Source: Erysipelotrichaceae bacterium NK3D112
GTDB lineage: Bacteria; Bacillota_I; Bacilli_A; Erysipelotrichales; Erysipelotrichaceae
Length of the DNA stretch: 64,000 nt
Assembly: GCA_000701725.1 (NCBI GenBank)
Contig: JNJQ01000005.1
Coordinates: 93,359-157,358 of the forward strand
Reading direction: 5' to 3'
Part shown: in pieces, positions 1 to 7,181 of the stretch
Layout of the letters: each line of letters starts with the position of its first letter
Numbering within the stretch: position 1 is the first letter of the stretch
Made by a program: the position numbers and the translations under genes
Notes under the pieces: model-generated
Told to the model about the DNA's origin: nothing
The model's input: only the letters and a program-made list of their open reading frames with translations
Database searches by the model: none

Positions 1-182
1 TGACCAATGCGACGGTGCGCTATGGTCTTGAGCTCGCTTCAAAGGGCGTTGAGAAGGCATGCATGGAAAGCGATGTGATCGCTTCCGCCATCAACACATA
101 CAAAGGCAAAGTGACCTGCCGCGCACTGGCGGAAAGCTTTGACGATGTGGAATACACGGATCTGAAAACCATGATCGGCTGA
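1..182 (+). CDS. ald: alanine dehydrogenase, C-terminal end (partial)
   Basis: The frame is open from base 3 to the TGA at 180-182 and encodes the last 59 residues of a protein whose 5' part lies outside the window. The segment TNATVRYGLELASKGVEKAC and the later NTYKGKVT match the C-terminal helix region of alanine dehydrogenase, an NAD-dependent enzyme interconverting L-alanine with pyruvate plus ammonia. The catalytic and NAD-binding parts are not visible, so the call rests on the tail alone. A weak CCGGA/TCCGG stem at about 196-211 follows the stop and could be a terminator. Confidence 0.8.
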   Translation, partial: TNATVRYGLELASKGVEKACMESDVIASAINTYKGKVTCRALAESFDDVEYTDLKTMIG

Positions 183-275
183 TCGTGACCGTATTGCCGG
201 ACGAAGATCCGGATTCTTCAATACCGCGTAAGCGGCATCTACAAAACTGCAGATTCATATACCGGAGGTGAAGTC

Positions 276-1064
276 ATGAAAATCATGACCGTTGATAATG
301 AAAAACTCGCCCTTGACGGCCTGGGAAGAACGATTGCGAAAGTGGTTCCCGATGCGGAGATCACGGCATTCCGCGATCCTCAAAAGGCGCTGGAATACGG
401 CAGAAACGAAATGATTGATATCGCTTTTCTGGATATCAACATGTTTCCGCTCAATGGCGTGGAGCTGGCGAAACAGCTGAAAAAAATCAATCCGGCGGTC
501 AATATCATCTTCACCACCGGATACAGTGAATACACCGGAGAAGCCATGAAACTGCATGCCAGCGGCTATATCATGAAGCCGGTGACCATGGAAAAGGTAA
601 AGCGGGAAATCGAGGATCTCAGATACCCCGTCAGAAAGCCCGCCAAACCCAAGCTCACAGTGCAGACCTTCGGCAATTTCGAGGCGTTTGCCAACGGGGA
701 GCCCATCCATTTCGGATATACCAAGACCAAGGAGCTGCTTGCCTATCTTGTCGACCGCAGAGGCTCATTGTGCACAAACGGTGAGATCATGGCGATCCTC
801 TGGGAGGATGATGCCAATGAGCGTCACACCTCCTATCTCAAAAACCTGCGCAAGGATCTCAAGAATACCCTGGAAGGACTTGATCTCTCGGATGTCCTGA
901 TTCAAAGGCGCGGCATGATCGGCATTGTGCCGGATGAGATTGAATGTGATTATTATGACTGCCTTGCCGGCAAGCAGGAAGCGATCATGAGCTATGGCGG
1001 GGAATATATGGCCCAGTACTCCTGGGCGGAATACACCCATGGCGAACTTGAAAGACTGATATGA
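276..1064 (+). CDS. response regulator with winged-helix output domain (SARP-like)
   Basis: 262 residues, started at ATG 276 behind a good GGAGGTG. Residues 1-115 form a receiver domain: acidic pocket near D7, phospho-acceptor D53 in FLDINM, threonines near 80 (FTTGYSEY) and the conserved Lys in MKPV near 100. Residues 125-225 look like a winged-helix DNA-binding domain of the OmpR/SARP kind (GYTKTKELLAYLVDRRGSL, then HTSYLKNLRKDL), followed by a short tail where longer family members carry a BTAD domain. No histidine kinase lies next to it, so it is an orphan here. The target genes are unknown. Confidence 0.8.
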   Translation: MKIMTVDNEKLALDGLGRTIAKVVPDAEITAFRDPQKALEYGRNEMIDIAFLDINMFPLNGVELAKQLKKINPAVNIIFTTGYSEYTGEAMKLHASGYIMKPVTMEKVKREIEDLRYPVRKPAKPKLTVQTFGNFEAFANGEPIHFGYTKTKELLAYLVDRRGSLCTNGEIMAILWEDDANERHTSYLKNLRKDLKNTLEGLDLSDVLIQRRGMIGIVPDEIECDYYDCLAGKQEAIMSYGGEYMAQYSWAEYTHGELERLI

Positions 1065-1078
1065 AAAAAAACGGAATT

Positions 1079-2035
1079 TCATTCCTTTTCGGGAACGGAA
1101 TTCCATTTTTCTTCTGCTTTGGTGAAGAGGAAGGGATGAACCAGCACGGCATAGAATCCCATCAGCATACCTCTGATCAATGCGTTGGCGAGGACCGGAG
1201 TGAATGAGGCACTCAGCTTTGTGATCAGATAGATGAGGGCGATCATCGCCAGACCGCTGATCACGCGGATGACTTTGCGCTGCATCGTGCATTCGGTACT
1301 GAAGCGGATGGTGCGGTGTTCAATGATGCCGCCGATGATCATCGAGACGGACAGACCTGCCGATAACATGAAGTCCTTGATCATCTCCTGCGGATCGACC
1401 AGCAGCTGCCCATCCACATAATCCATCGGATAATTCTTGGTCAGGGCGAATGTGATGGCAGCCGCGGCGGCGAATACAAACACAGCCGCAAAGACGAATT
1501 CCTGCTCATCATGTTTTGAGATTTTCTCAAACACGAAGGAGCACACGGGAATCATCAGCAGCGCTGACAGCATTCCCACCAGAATGTCCTGGGGTGTATG
1601 CACACCGAGAAACATTCTCAGCACACCTGCCAGAATGATCAGGGCGAAGTAGATCACCGCCCGTCCGGGATGGCTTGTGCGGTTTTCAATTGCCAGATCG
1701 CCATAAGCGGTTGCGGCGATCTGCGTATGGGTGCTCGGGAATGAATAGCCGGTCGCGCTGCGCCTTGCGAAGGAAGGCGGATTGATGCGCGCATCCCGCA
1801 CCCATGGCCGATAGACGGCGGCCGCGAGCTTGATGATCTGATTGAGCATGAGACTGCCCGCCAGAACGGCGAGCATAACCTGTCCTCTGCGCTTGTTCAG
1901 ACACCAGTAGGTGACAAAGGGAATCACGATCGCAACTGCCGTGATTCCGTCGGAAGCGTATGCGGCAATCCGGGAAAACAGAGGACCGAGCGCTTCCCTG
2001 ATATTCTGCAGAAACAGAAGGATTTCAATATCCAT
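1079..2035 (-). CDS. PAP2-family membrane phosphatase
   Basis: About 318 residues when started at ATG 2035, which has GGAGGT seven bases upstream; an in-frame ATG at 2062 lacks a ribosome site. PAP2 signature pieces are visible: VYRPWVRD (KxxxxxxRP-like), GYSFPSTHTQIA (PSGH-like, with Thr replacing the usual Gly) and a later GVHTPQDILVG (SRxxxxxHxxxD-like). Several hydrophobic membrane segments follow. Family members dephosphorylate lipid phosphates such as undecaprenyl pyrophosphate or phosphatidate. The substrate cannot be told from sequence. It is transcribed away from the hairpin-array RNA, and a cre-like site lies in the shared upstream region. Confidence 0.8.
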   Translation of the reverse strand: MDIEILLFLQNIREALGPLFSRIAAYASDGITAVAIVIPFVTYWCLNKRRGQVMLAVLAGSLMLNQIIKLAAAVYRPWVRDARINPPSFARRSATGYSFPSTHTQIAATAYGDLAIENRTSHPGRAVIYFALIILAGVLRMFLGVHTPQDILVGMLSALLMIPVCSFVFEKISKHDEQEFVFAAVFVFAAAAAITFALTKNYPMDYVDGQLLVDPQEMIKDFMLSAGLSVSMIIGGIIEHRTIRFSTECTMQRKVIRVISGLAMIALIYLITKLSASFTPVLANALIRGMLMGFYAVLVHPFLFTKAEEKWNSVPEKE

Positions 2036-2085
2036 AGGGTACCTCCAGACATGAGCCGCCAACCGGAAAACGTGATCTTTTCGAA

Positions 2086-2099
2086 AGAAAACGCTTACT
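2086..2099. promoter_or_regulatory. candidate cre (CcpA) site
   Basis: AGAAAACGCTTACT matches the catabolite-responsive element core (TGWAANCGNTNWCA) except at the first and last bases. It lies about 50 bp upstream of the PAP2 start and 24 bp upstream of the -35 box of the hairpin-array RNA, so it could act on either. Single unverified match. Confidence 0.4.
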
Positions 2100-2122
2100 T
2101 TGAAAATTTCTCAAAAAAGGTG

Positions 2123-2150
2123 TTGACGTAATTTTTTATAGTGCTATATT
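2123..2150 (+). promoter_or_regulatory. sigma-A-type promoter of the hairpin-array RNA
   Basis: TTGACG at 2123-2128 and TATATT at 2145-2150 are separated by 16 bp. Predicted transcription start is near 2156-2158, immediately before the first hairpin. No Shine-Dalgarno plus start codon follows. Confidence 0.65.
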
Positions 2151-2155
2151 CATTC

Positions 2156-2370
2156 GTGCTGAGAACAAACCGGATGAATCATCCGGGCGAAATACAGCGA
2201 CAAACTGATCCATGTGATCAGGCGAAATACAGCGTCAAACTGACCCGGAAGGGTCAGGCGAAATACAACTGCAAATCGATGGCTCAGCCATCGAGCGAAA
2301 TACAACGCCGAACCGGTGATCATCACCGGGCGATATATAACTGATACAGGAACCCGCGGGTTCCTTTTTT
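2156..2370 (+). ncRNA. tandem-hairpin RNA with conserved linkers
   Basis: Between a promoter and a terminator lie five perfect inverted repeats that differ in sequence: CCGGATGAATCATCCGG (2170-2186), CTGATC-5 nt-GATCAG (2205-2221), CTGACCC-GGAA-GGGTCAG (2240-2257), TCGATGGC-TCA-GCCATCGA (2276-2294) and CCGGTGATCATCACCGG (2313-2329). Each is followed by a near-constant linker beginning GCGAAATACA (2187, 2222, 2258, 2295; degenerate GCGATATATA at 2330), spaced 35, 36, 37 and 35 bp. Stems change on both sides while linkers stay fixed, the mark of selection on RNA hairpins and on the single-stranded linker. An open frame across it has no ribosome site. Predicted size about 215 nt. I do not recognise a known RNA family; a protein- or RNA-binding sponge is one possibility. 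Confidence 0.75.
2348..2370 (+). terminator. Rho-independent terminator of the hairpin-array RNA
   Basis: Perfect palindrome AGGAACCCGCGGGTTCCT (2348-2365) running into a T tract to 2370. It is also the sixth hairpin in the series and stands just before the end of the convergent dehydrogenase gene. Confidence 0.85.
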
Positions 2371-2374
2371 GTGC

Positions 2375-3313
2375 TTAATAGCCGAGTTTCTTGTTCACCA
2401 CGTTTTCAAGCGGTTCATTGTTCAGATAGCGCACAAGATTGTCTTTCAGAATATTCAGCACAAGGTCGTATGTGAGCGCGGCGTTGAATCTGCCTGAAAT
2501 ATGCGGTGTGATGTAAACATGTTCCGTATTCCAGAGCGGATGGTTTTTCGGCAGCGGCTCAGGATCGGTCACATCCAGACATGCGCCGGCAAGATAGCCT
2601 TCTCTCATGATTTTCAGAAGATCTTCGGTCACGATTGCACTGCCTCTGCCGACATTGACCAGGATCGCGCCTTTTTTCATCTTTCTCAGGCGGGCTTCGT
2701 CAAACAGATGAACGGTCTCCTCTGTTTCGGGCAAAGAGAGGGCAACGATATCGCATTCGGGAAGAATCTCATCCATGTTTTCCATGGTATACATGCCTTT
2801 GCAGTAATCAGGGGTTTCATGCACACCGCGTCTGACACCATAGACTTCGGCACCGAGCGCGTTCATCTTTTTCGCGAAATTCGATCCGATGTCGCCCATG
2901 CCGACACTGAGCACCTTTGATGAGACGATGGTATTGACAGAGCCGAGATTGGTGAATTCATGTTCCTTCTGGATATCCAGATAGCGGGCAAGGTTCTTCA
3001 TTACCATCAGCACGCATCCGATCATATGTTCCGAGATGGCGGTTCCGTAGGCTCCGGATGCGTTGGTCAGTATAATATCTTCCTTAAGTGATGAATATGT
3101 GTTGGCTCCGGCGGAATCCAGCTGAATCCATTTCAGGTTTTCACACTGTTTCACAAGGGAAAGGGGAAGATTGCCGAGAATCACTTCGGCGTCTTTGATA
3201 TCATCGATGGTTATATTGGTTCTGTCGATAAAGGTGATATCCGCACCTTCGACGGATGTGAACAGCTCTTTGCGGTTTTCGGGGACGGGTGTCGCAACGA
3301 TAACTTTTGTCAT
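2375..3313 (-). CDS. D-2-hydroxyacid dehydrogenase family protein
   Basis: 312 residues from ATG 3313, preceded by AGAGGT. The NAD-binding Rossmann motif is seen as VGMGDIGSNFAKKM near residue 140, then VNVGRGSAIV and DVTDPEPLPKNHPLW, both typical of the 2-hydroxyacid dehydrogenase / phosphoglycerate dehydrogenase superfamily. TPHISG supplies the catalytic His, with Arg and Glu in the expected stretches. Such cytosolic enzymes reduce 2-keto acids with NAD(P)H. The exact substrate is not predictable. It is a single-gene unit converging on the hairpin RNA. Confidence 0.85.
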   Translation of the reverse strand: MTKVIVATPVPENRKELFTSVEGADITFIDRTNITIDDIKDAEVILGNLPLSLVKQCENLKWIQLDSAGANTYSSLKEDIILTNASGAYGTAISEHMIGCVLMVMKNLARYLDIQKEHEFTNLGSVNTIVSSKVLSVGMGDIGSNFAKKMNALGAEVYGVRRGVHETPDYCKGMYTMENMDEILPECDIVALSLPETEETVHLFDEARLRKMKKGAILVNVGRGSAIVTEDLLKIMREGYLAGACLDVTDPEPLPKNHPLWNTEHVYITPHISGRFNAALTYDLVLNILKDNLVRYLNNEPLENVVNKKLGY

Positions 3314-3427
3314 TTGATTTACCTCTTGTGCACAATCTTAACATGCTTTTCAGAATCTGACTTCATATGCGATATAATGTGGATATCAGCTTCATCCAAT
3401 TAACAATCAAAAAAAGAGGGGAATACA

Positions 3428-4210
3428 ATGTTGAAACAAATCAAATGGGGCGCACTCGGAATCGCGGCCTCGGAAATCGCCGCCGGCATCCTGCTGGTGA
3501 TGTTTCCGGCCTTAAGTTCCGATGTGATCTGCTATCTCGTCGGAGTCGGCGCATGCATCTTCGGAATCGTCAATCTGGTTCAGTATTTTCTCATGAAACT
3601 CGAGGACAGTTTCTTCCGCAATGAATTCCTGATCGGTGTGATGTCCCTGCTGTTTGGCATCATTGTCATGGTCAAGAAGGATCTCATCATCAATCTTGTG
3701 CCGATCGTGCTTGGAATGATCATCGTCTTAAGCGGCTTTGTCAAACTGCAGCGGGCGGTTGTCGCCTTCCGCATCCATTATGACAAGGCATGGTGGTATA
3801 CGGGTCTGGGCGCCATCTCAATCGCTGCCGGTCTGATCGTTATGTTTGTCATCAGTCCGAGACAGACCCAGGAAGTACTGTTCAAGGTCATCGGAGGCAG
3901 TCTGATTTACTGCGGCGTCAGCGATCTGGTGACAGTTTTGTTCCTTGCCAATAAATTCCATCATTACATCCAGGAATTCAAGGCCGGCCATATTGTCATC
4001 CAGCCCAAACCCAAGCCCGAGCCCGCACCTGCTGTACAGCCTGAACCGCAGCCGGTACCGGAACCTGTTTCACAGCCTGCGCCTGAGCCTGTGCAGACAC
4101 CGTCCCAGCCGGTTTCAGAAGGTCTTGTTCTGCCGGAAACAAAACATAAATATGAGCCGGAAGAGATTCAGCTTACCCTGCCGGATGAGACTCCCGAAGA
4201 AACCGAGTGA
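3428..4210 (+). CDS. DUF308/HdeD-like membrane protein with Pro-rich tail
   Basis: 260 residues from ATG 3428 behind AGAGGGG. Residues 10-185 contain about six hydrophobic segments with the pairwise arrangement seen in HdeD/DUF308 proteins (for example ASEIAAGILLVMFPALSS and LGAISIAAGLIVMFVIS). Residues 195-245 are a Pro/Glu/Gln-rich repeat of PKPEP, PEPQPVPEP and PAPEP units that is likely cytoplasmic and disordered. Function in Gram-positive bacteria is unknown. It precedes lgt but lgt has its own promoter. Confidence 0.7.
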   Translation: MLKQIKWGALGIAASEIAAGILLVMFPALSSDVICYLVGVGACIFGIVNLVQYFLMKLEDSFFRNEFLIGVMSLLFGIIVMVKKDLIINLVPIVLGMIIVLSGFVKLQRAVVAFRIHYDKAWWYTGLGAISIAAGLIVMFVISPRQTQEVLFKVIGGSLIYCGVSDLVTVLFLANKFHHYIQEFKAGHIVIQPKPKPEPAPAVQPEPQPVPEPVSQPAPEPVQTPSQPVSEGLVLPETKHKYEPEEIQLTLPDETPEETE

Positions 4211-4222
4211 GAACAAATCGCT

Positions 4223-4250
4223 TTGCCTTTGTGATCAAAAGGCTTAAAAT
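4223..4250 (+). promoter_or_regulatory. promoter for lgt
   Basis: TTGCCT (4223-4228) and TAAAAT (4245-4250) with a 16 bp spacer, 21 bp before the lgt start. A GCCTTT/AAAGGC stem lies between the boxes. Confidence 0.5.
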
Positions 4251-4270
4251 AGTCAGCACGGAGAAAAAGT

Positions 4271-5041
4271 ATGTATAACGACTGGTTCAGCATCGGTCCA
4301 ATCACCGTCCATGGCTATGGCGCCATGATCGCAATCGGTATTCTCGCCGCCTTCTGGCTGGGAGAGAAACTCGCGAAGAAACACGGTCTGGACGCGGATA
4401 AAATTGATTCATTTATCTTCTTTGTCATCATCTTCGGATACGCATGTTCAAAGCTTCTCTATACGATCACCGTATTCGATCAGTTTCTCAAAGACCCGCT
4501 TTCCGTTCTTGGCAGCGGCGGCTGGGTTGTCTACGGCGGTGTGCTGGGAGGCATCCTTGGCGCTTATCTCTGGTGCAGACGCATGGGATGGGATTTCCGC
4601 AAATATTTCAATGTGCTGATTCCCTGTGTGGCGCTTGCCCAGGGCTTCGGCAGAATCGGATGCTTCTTTGCGGGATGCTGCTACGGAATCCAGACAGACA
4701 GTGTGATCGGAGTCAGCTTCCCGGTGAATTCGCTCTGTCCGGTCGGCCATCCGGTCATTCCGACCCAGTTGATCATGTCAGCCGGAGACTTCATCATCTT
4801 CGCGATTCTGCTTTACAATCTGGAAAAGGGAAAATATCCCGATTCCAATGCCGCTCTGTATCTGATGCTTTACAGTGCCGGCAGATTCGCAGTCGAGTTC
4901 ATCCGCGGAGATATCAACCGCGGCTTTGTGGGAATTCTTTCCACATCCCAGTTCATCTCCATCTTCGCCTTTGCACTGGGCCTGTATATCTTCATTTCCG
5001 GAAAAAACCGGAACAGTCTTGAAGAAAGCACAAAAGTATGA
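4271..5041 (+). CDS. lgt: prolipoprotein diacylglyceryl transferase
   Basis: 256 residues from ATG 4271 behind GGAG. Lgt transfers diacylglycerol from phosphatidylglycerol to the lipobox cysteine of prelipoproteins in the membrane. Visible family marks are the N-terminal GPITVHGYGAMIAIG, the YGGVLGG loop, the signature GRIGCFFAGCCYG near residue 130 and RFAVEFIRGD near 205, with about seven membrane segments. Length is normal for the family. The window holds several predicted lipoproteins that would be its substrates. A terminator overlaps its stop codon. Confidence 0.95.
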   Translation: MYNDWFSIGPITVHGYGAMIAIGILAAFWLGEKLAKKHGLDADKIDSFIFFVIIFGYACSKLLYTITVFDQFLKDPLSVLGSGGWVVYGGVLGGILGAYLWCRRMGWDFRKYFNVLIPCVALAQGFGRIGCFFAGCCYGIQTDSVIGVSFPVNSLCPVGHPVIPTQLIMSAGDFIIFAILLYNLEKGKYPDSNAALYLMLYSAGRFAVEFIRGDINRGFVGILSTSQFISIFAFALGLYIFISGKNRNSLEESTKV

Positions 5042-5064
5042 CCAAACATGTCATACTTTTTTTG
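5033..5064 (+). terminator. terminator overlapping the end of lgt
   Basis: AAAGTATGAC and GTCATACTTT form a 10 bp stem with a 7 nt loop followed by a T tract; the left arm includes the lgt stop codon. Confidence 0.75.
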
Positions 5065-5111
5065 TAAGCAATTCTCTGAAGCATACACCTTATAAGGTGA
5101 AGGGAGGAAAG

Positions 5112-5669
5112 ATGGAAGACAACGGAATCATTGAGCTCTATTTCCGCAGGGATGAGAACGCGATCCGTGAGACAGATCAGAAATACGGGCATTACTGCTT
5201 TACGGTTGCCTGGAATATCCTCTTCGACAATGAGGACAGCCAGGAATGCGTCAGCGACACCTGGCGCAAAACCTGGGATTTGATCCCTCCGCAAAGGCCT
5301 TCCGCCCTGAAATTCTTTCTGGCAAAGATCACAAGGGGATTCGCCATGAACATGCTGAGAACAAAAACCAGGGTCAAGCGCGGATCCAATCAATATGAGG
5401 CAGCTCTTGATGAGCTTGAAAATGTGCTCTCATCCGGCTCCTCACCCGAGCAGGATTTCGATGCGAAACTGCTTGGCGAAGAGATCAGCCGGTTTCTGAA
5501 AACGTTAAAGCAGAAAGAGCGGAATGTGTTTGTCAGAAGATATTTCTATCTGGAAAGCGGAAGCGCGATCGCAGAACGGTACGGATTCAGTGAATCAAAT
5601 GTGAATGTGATTCTCAGCCGGACACGAAACAGACTGAAGGAACATCTGGGAAAGGAGGGATGGCTATGA
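5112..5669 (+). CDS. ECF-type sigma factor
   Basis: 185 residues from ATG 5112, the first start with a strong GGGAGGAAAG; the frame is open further upstream without a ribosome site. Residues 5-85 resemble sigma-70 region 2 (YFRRDENAIRETDQKYG, DNEDSQECVSDTWRKTW) and residues 130-180 region 4 (LKQKERNVFVRRYF, then helix-turn-helix AIAERYGFSESNVNVILSR). Regions 1 and 3 are absent, as in extracytoplasmic-function sigma factors. It overlaps the next gene by ATGA, which fits a sigma / anti-sigma pair. A small ACCTTATAAGGT palindrome lies just upstream at about 5087-5098. Confidence 0.85.
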   Translation: MEDNGIIELYFRRDENAIRETDQKYGHYCFTVAWNILFDNEDSQECVSDTWRKTWDLIPPQRPSALKFFLAKITRGFAMNMLRTKTRVKRGSNQYEAALDELENVLSSGSSPEQDFDAKLLGEEISRFLKTLKQKERNVFVRRYFYLESGSAIAERYGFSESNVNVILSRTRNRLKEHLGKEGWL

Positions 5670-6193
5670 AACTTTCGGAAGCAGTGCTTGAATCAATGAG
5701 CTATATCGATGAATCAATTCTGGCTGAAAGCGAAGCGGAAAAGAAAACATCCTTTTCATGGAAACCGTTCCTGTCCTTTGCGGCGGTGTGCATGCTTGTG
5801 ATGGCGGTGGTGTTCAATCCGTCAAAAACAGCGGACAGCGCAGCCCCGGCAGAAGCGAATCAGGAAAGCACAGTGGAAGTCACTGAGGAGGAATCTGCTT
5901 TTGATGGACTGGCACCGTCTGAAGTTCTTCTGGATCAGAAACTGACCGATCTGCTGAGTCAGCTCAATGACGGCGATCTCGTCAAAGTCCGCATTGAAAC
6001 GGTTGTTTCCGCTGATTCTGAGTCTTTGAATTACAATCAGGAACAGAAGAATACGCAGGCTGCGGAAACCGACACTGCATCTGCCGCTTCTGACGGTTAT
6101 GTGGAAATGAGCAAAGCGGAAATCCTTTCCTTTGAAGGAGAGGAAGGAGTCACATATATCTTCCATCTGTATGAAGCAGATGAAACAGAATAA
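5666..6193 (+). CDS. putative anti-sigma factor, single-pass membrane protein
   Basis: 175 residues from ATG 5666, which overlaps the sigma-factor stop as ATGA and has GGAGG at ideal spacing; an ATG two codons earlier sits too close to the site. About 30 cytoplasmic residues precede one membrane helix (FLSFAAVCMLVMAVVF, about 35-53), followed by an acidic Ala/Glu-rich outer part. The layout and overlap with a sigma gene suggest an anti-sigma role, but no zinc-binding ZAS motif (HxxxCxxC) is present. Function is inferred from context. Confidence 0.6.
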   Translation: MKLSEAVLESMSYIDESILAESEAEKKTSFSWKPFLSFAAVCMLVMAVVFNPSKTADSAAPAEANQESTVEVTEEESAFDGLAPSEVLLDQKLTDLLSQLNDGDLVKVRIETVVSADSESLNYNQEQKNTQAAETDTASAASDGYVEMSKAEILSFEGEEGVTYIFHLYEADETE

Positions 6194-7121
6194 GAAAACA
6201 TGGATGATCATTCCGGCGGTATTGCTGGTGGGTTTATGCGGATGCAGCTCCGCATCCTCCGGCAGCAGTTCCTACGTTGAAATGGCGTCATATGATGAGG
6301 CAAAAGCCTCCGCGGATACTACTGCTGAAACAAACGGCGCAGGCATCAATTACGGATATCAGGCGGAAGAAGCCGATATGGAAGCGGAGATTTCACCGGA
6401 ACAGACAAGTGAAAAACTGGTTTACCGGGGTTCTCTTTCCATCCAGACCCGCGCATATGAAGAAAGCGCCGCAAAGCTCAGAGAGATGGTCAAGACATAC
6501 AATGGCATCATTGAAAATGAGAATGAATATACCAATGGCGGCTATTATGACAATGGATCAGAGAAGAATCTGAGATCCCTGAACATGACGCTCAGAATTC
6601 CGACCGAAAAGTTTGAAGAGTTTATGAGCGGCGGCGGTGAGATCGGCAATGTGATCTCACGCTCCTCCTCAGCCGAAAACATCTCCAGAGTTTACAATGA
6701 TGTTACGGTTCAGATCGAAGCACTGGAAAAGCAGCAGAAAAGACTGCTGGAAATGATGGACCAGGCAAATACCATTGAGGATATGATCGCGGTGGAGGAC
6801 AGACTTTCCCAGGTGCAGTATGAACTCAATTCTCTGAAGACACACCGGCAGTCGATGGATACGGATGTCGCCTATTCCACCATCAATGTCAGTCTCAATG
6901 AAGTCAGGATTTACAGTGAGACGGATGAAGGCTTCTTCACAAAACTGTCCAACCGTTTTGTCAACGGATTCAGAGGCTTCGCCGACAACATGGCGGATCT
7001 GATCCTGGCAGCTGTCTATGCCCTTCCGTATCTTCTGATTGGCGCGCTGGTGATCTTCGGAATCGGAAAGAGCGGAATGATCGCGAAGATTCGCAGCCGG
7101 GGAAAGAAAACAGAAGAATAA
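6171..7121 (+). CDS. DUF4349 lipoprotein
   Basis: About 316 residues from ATG 6171 or 6180; both lie inside the end of the previous gene, so translation is probably coupled. A lipoprotein signal ends in LCGCSS near residue 25. Residues 90-260 match the DUF4349 pattern: LVYRGSLSIQTRAYEES, then TLRIPTEKFEEFM and NVISRSSSAENISRVYNDV, a coiled-coil run EALEKQQKRLLEMMDQ, and DVAYSTINVSLNEV. A C-terminal membrane helix (about 285-305) ends in a basic tail. It is the third gene of the sigma operon and probably an envelope target or sensor. Function unknown. Confidence 0.75.
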   Translation: MKQMKQNKKTWMIIPAVLLVGLCGCSSASSGSSSYVEMASYDEAKASADTTAETNGAGINYGYQAEEADMEAEISPEQTSEKLVYRGSLSIQTRAYEESAAKLREMVKTYNGIIENENEYTNGGYYDNGSEKNLRSLNMTLRIPTEKFEEFMSGGGEIGNVISRSSSAENISRVYNDVTVQIEALEKQQKRLLEMMDQANTIEDMIAVEDRLSQVQYELNSLKTHRQSMDTDVAYSTINVSLNEVRIYSETDEGFFTKLSNRFVNGFRGFADNMADLILAAVYALPYLLIGALVIFGIGKSGMIAKIRSRGKKTEE

Positions 7122-7135
7122 CTGAAAACAAAAAG

Positions 7136-7172
7136 ATGTCCGGAAACATCGCATTGCGGTGAATCCGGACAT
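7136..7172. terminator. terminator between convergent genes
   Basis: ATGTCCGG (7136-7143) and CCGGACAT (7165-7172) form an 8 bp stem between the convergent DUF4349 gene and ftsH, usable from both sides. Confidence 0.6.
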
Positions 7173-7181
7173 TTCATGTTG

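Noticed and set aside
2187..2340. The 35-37 bp periodic array considered as a CRISPR
   Set aside because: The constant part is an 18 nt linker and the variable parts are perfect palindromes, not unique spacers; no cas genes are present.
2141..2344. 67-residue frame through the hairpin array
   Set aside because: No ribosome site, starts inside the promoter, and the repeats vary in ways that keep pairing rather than codons.
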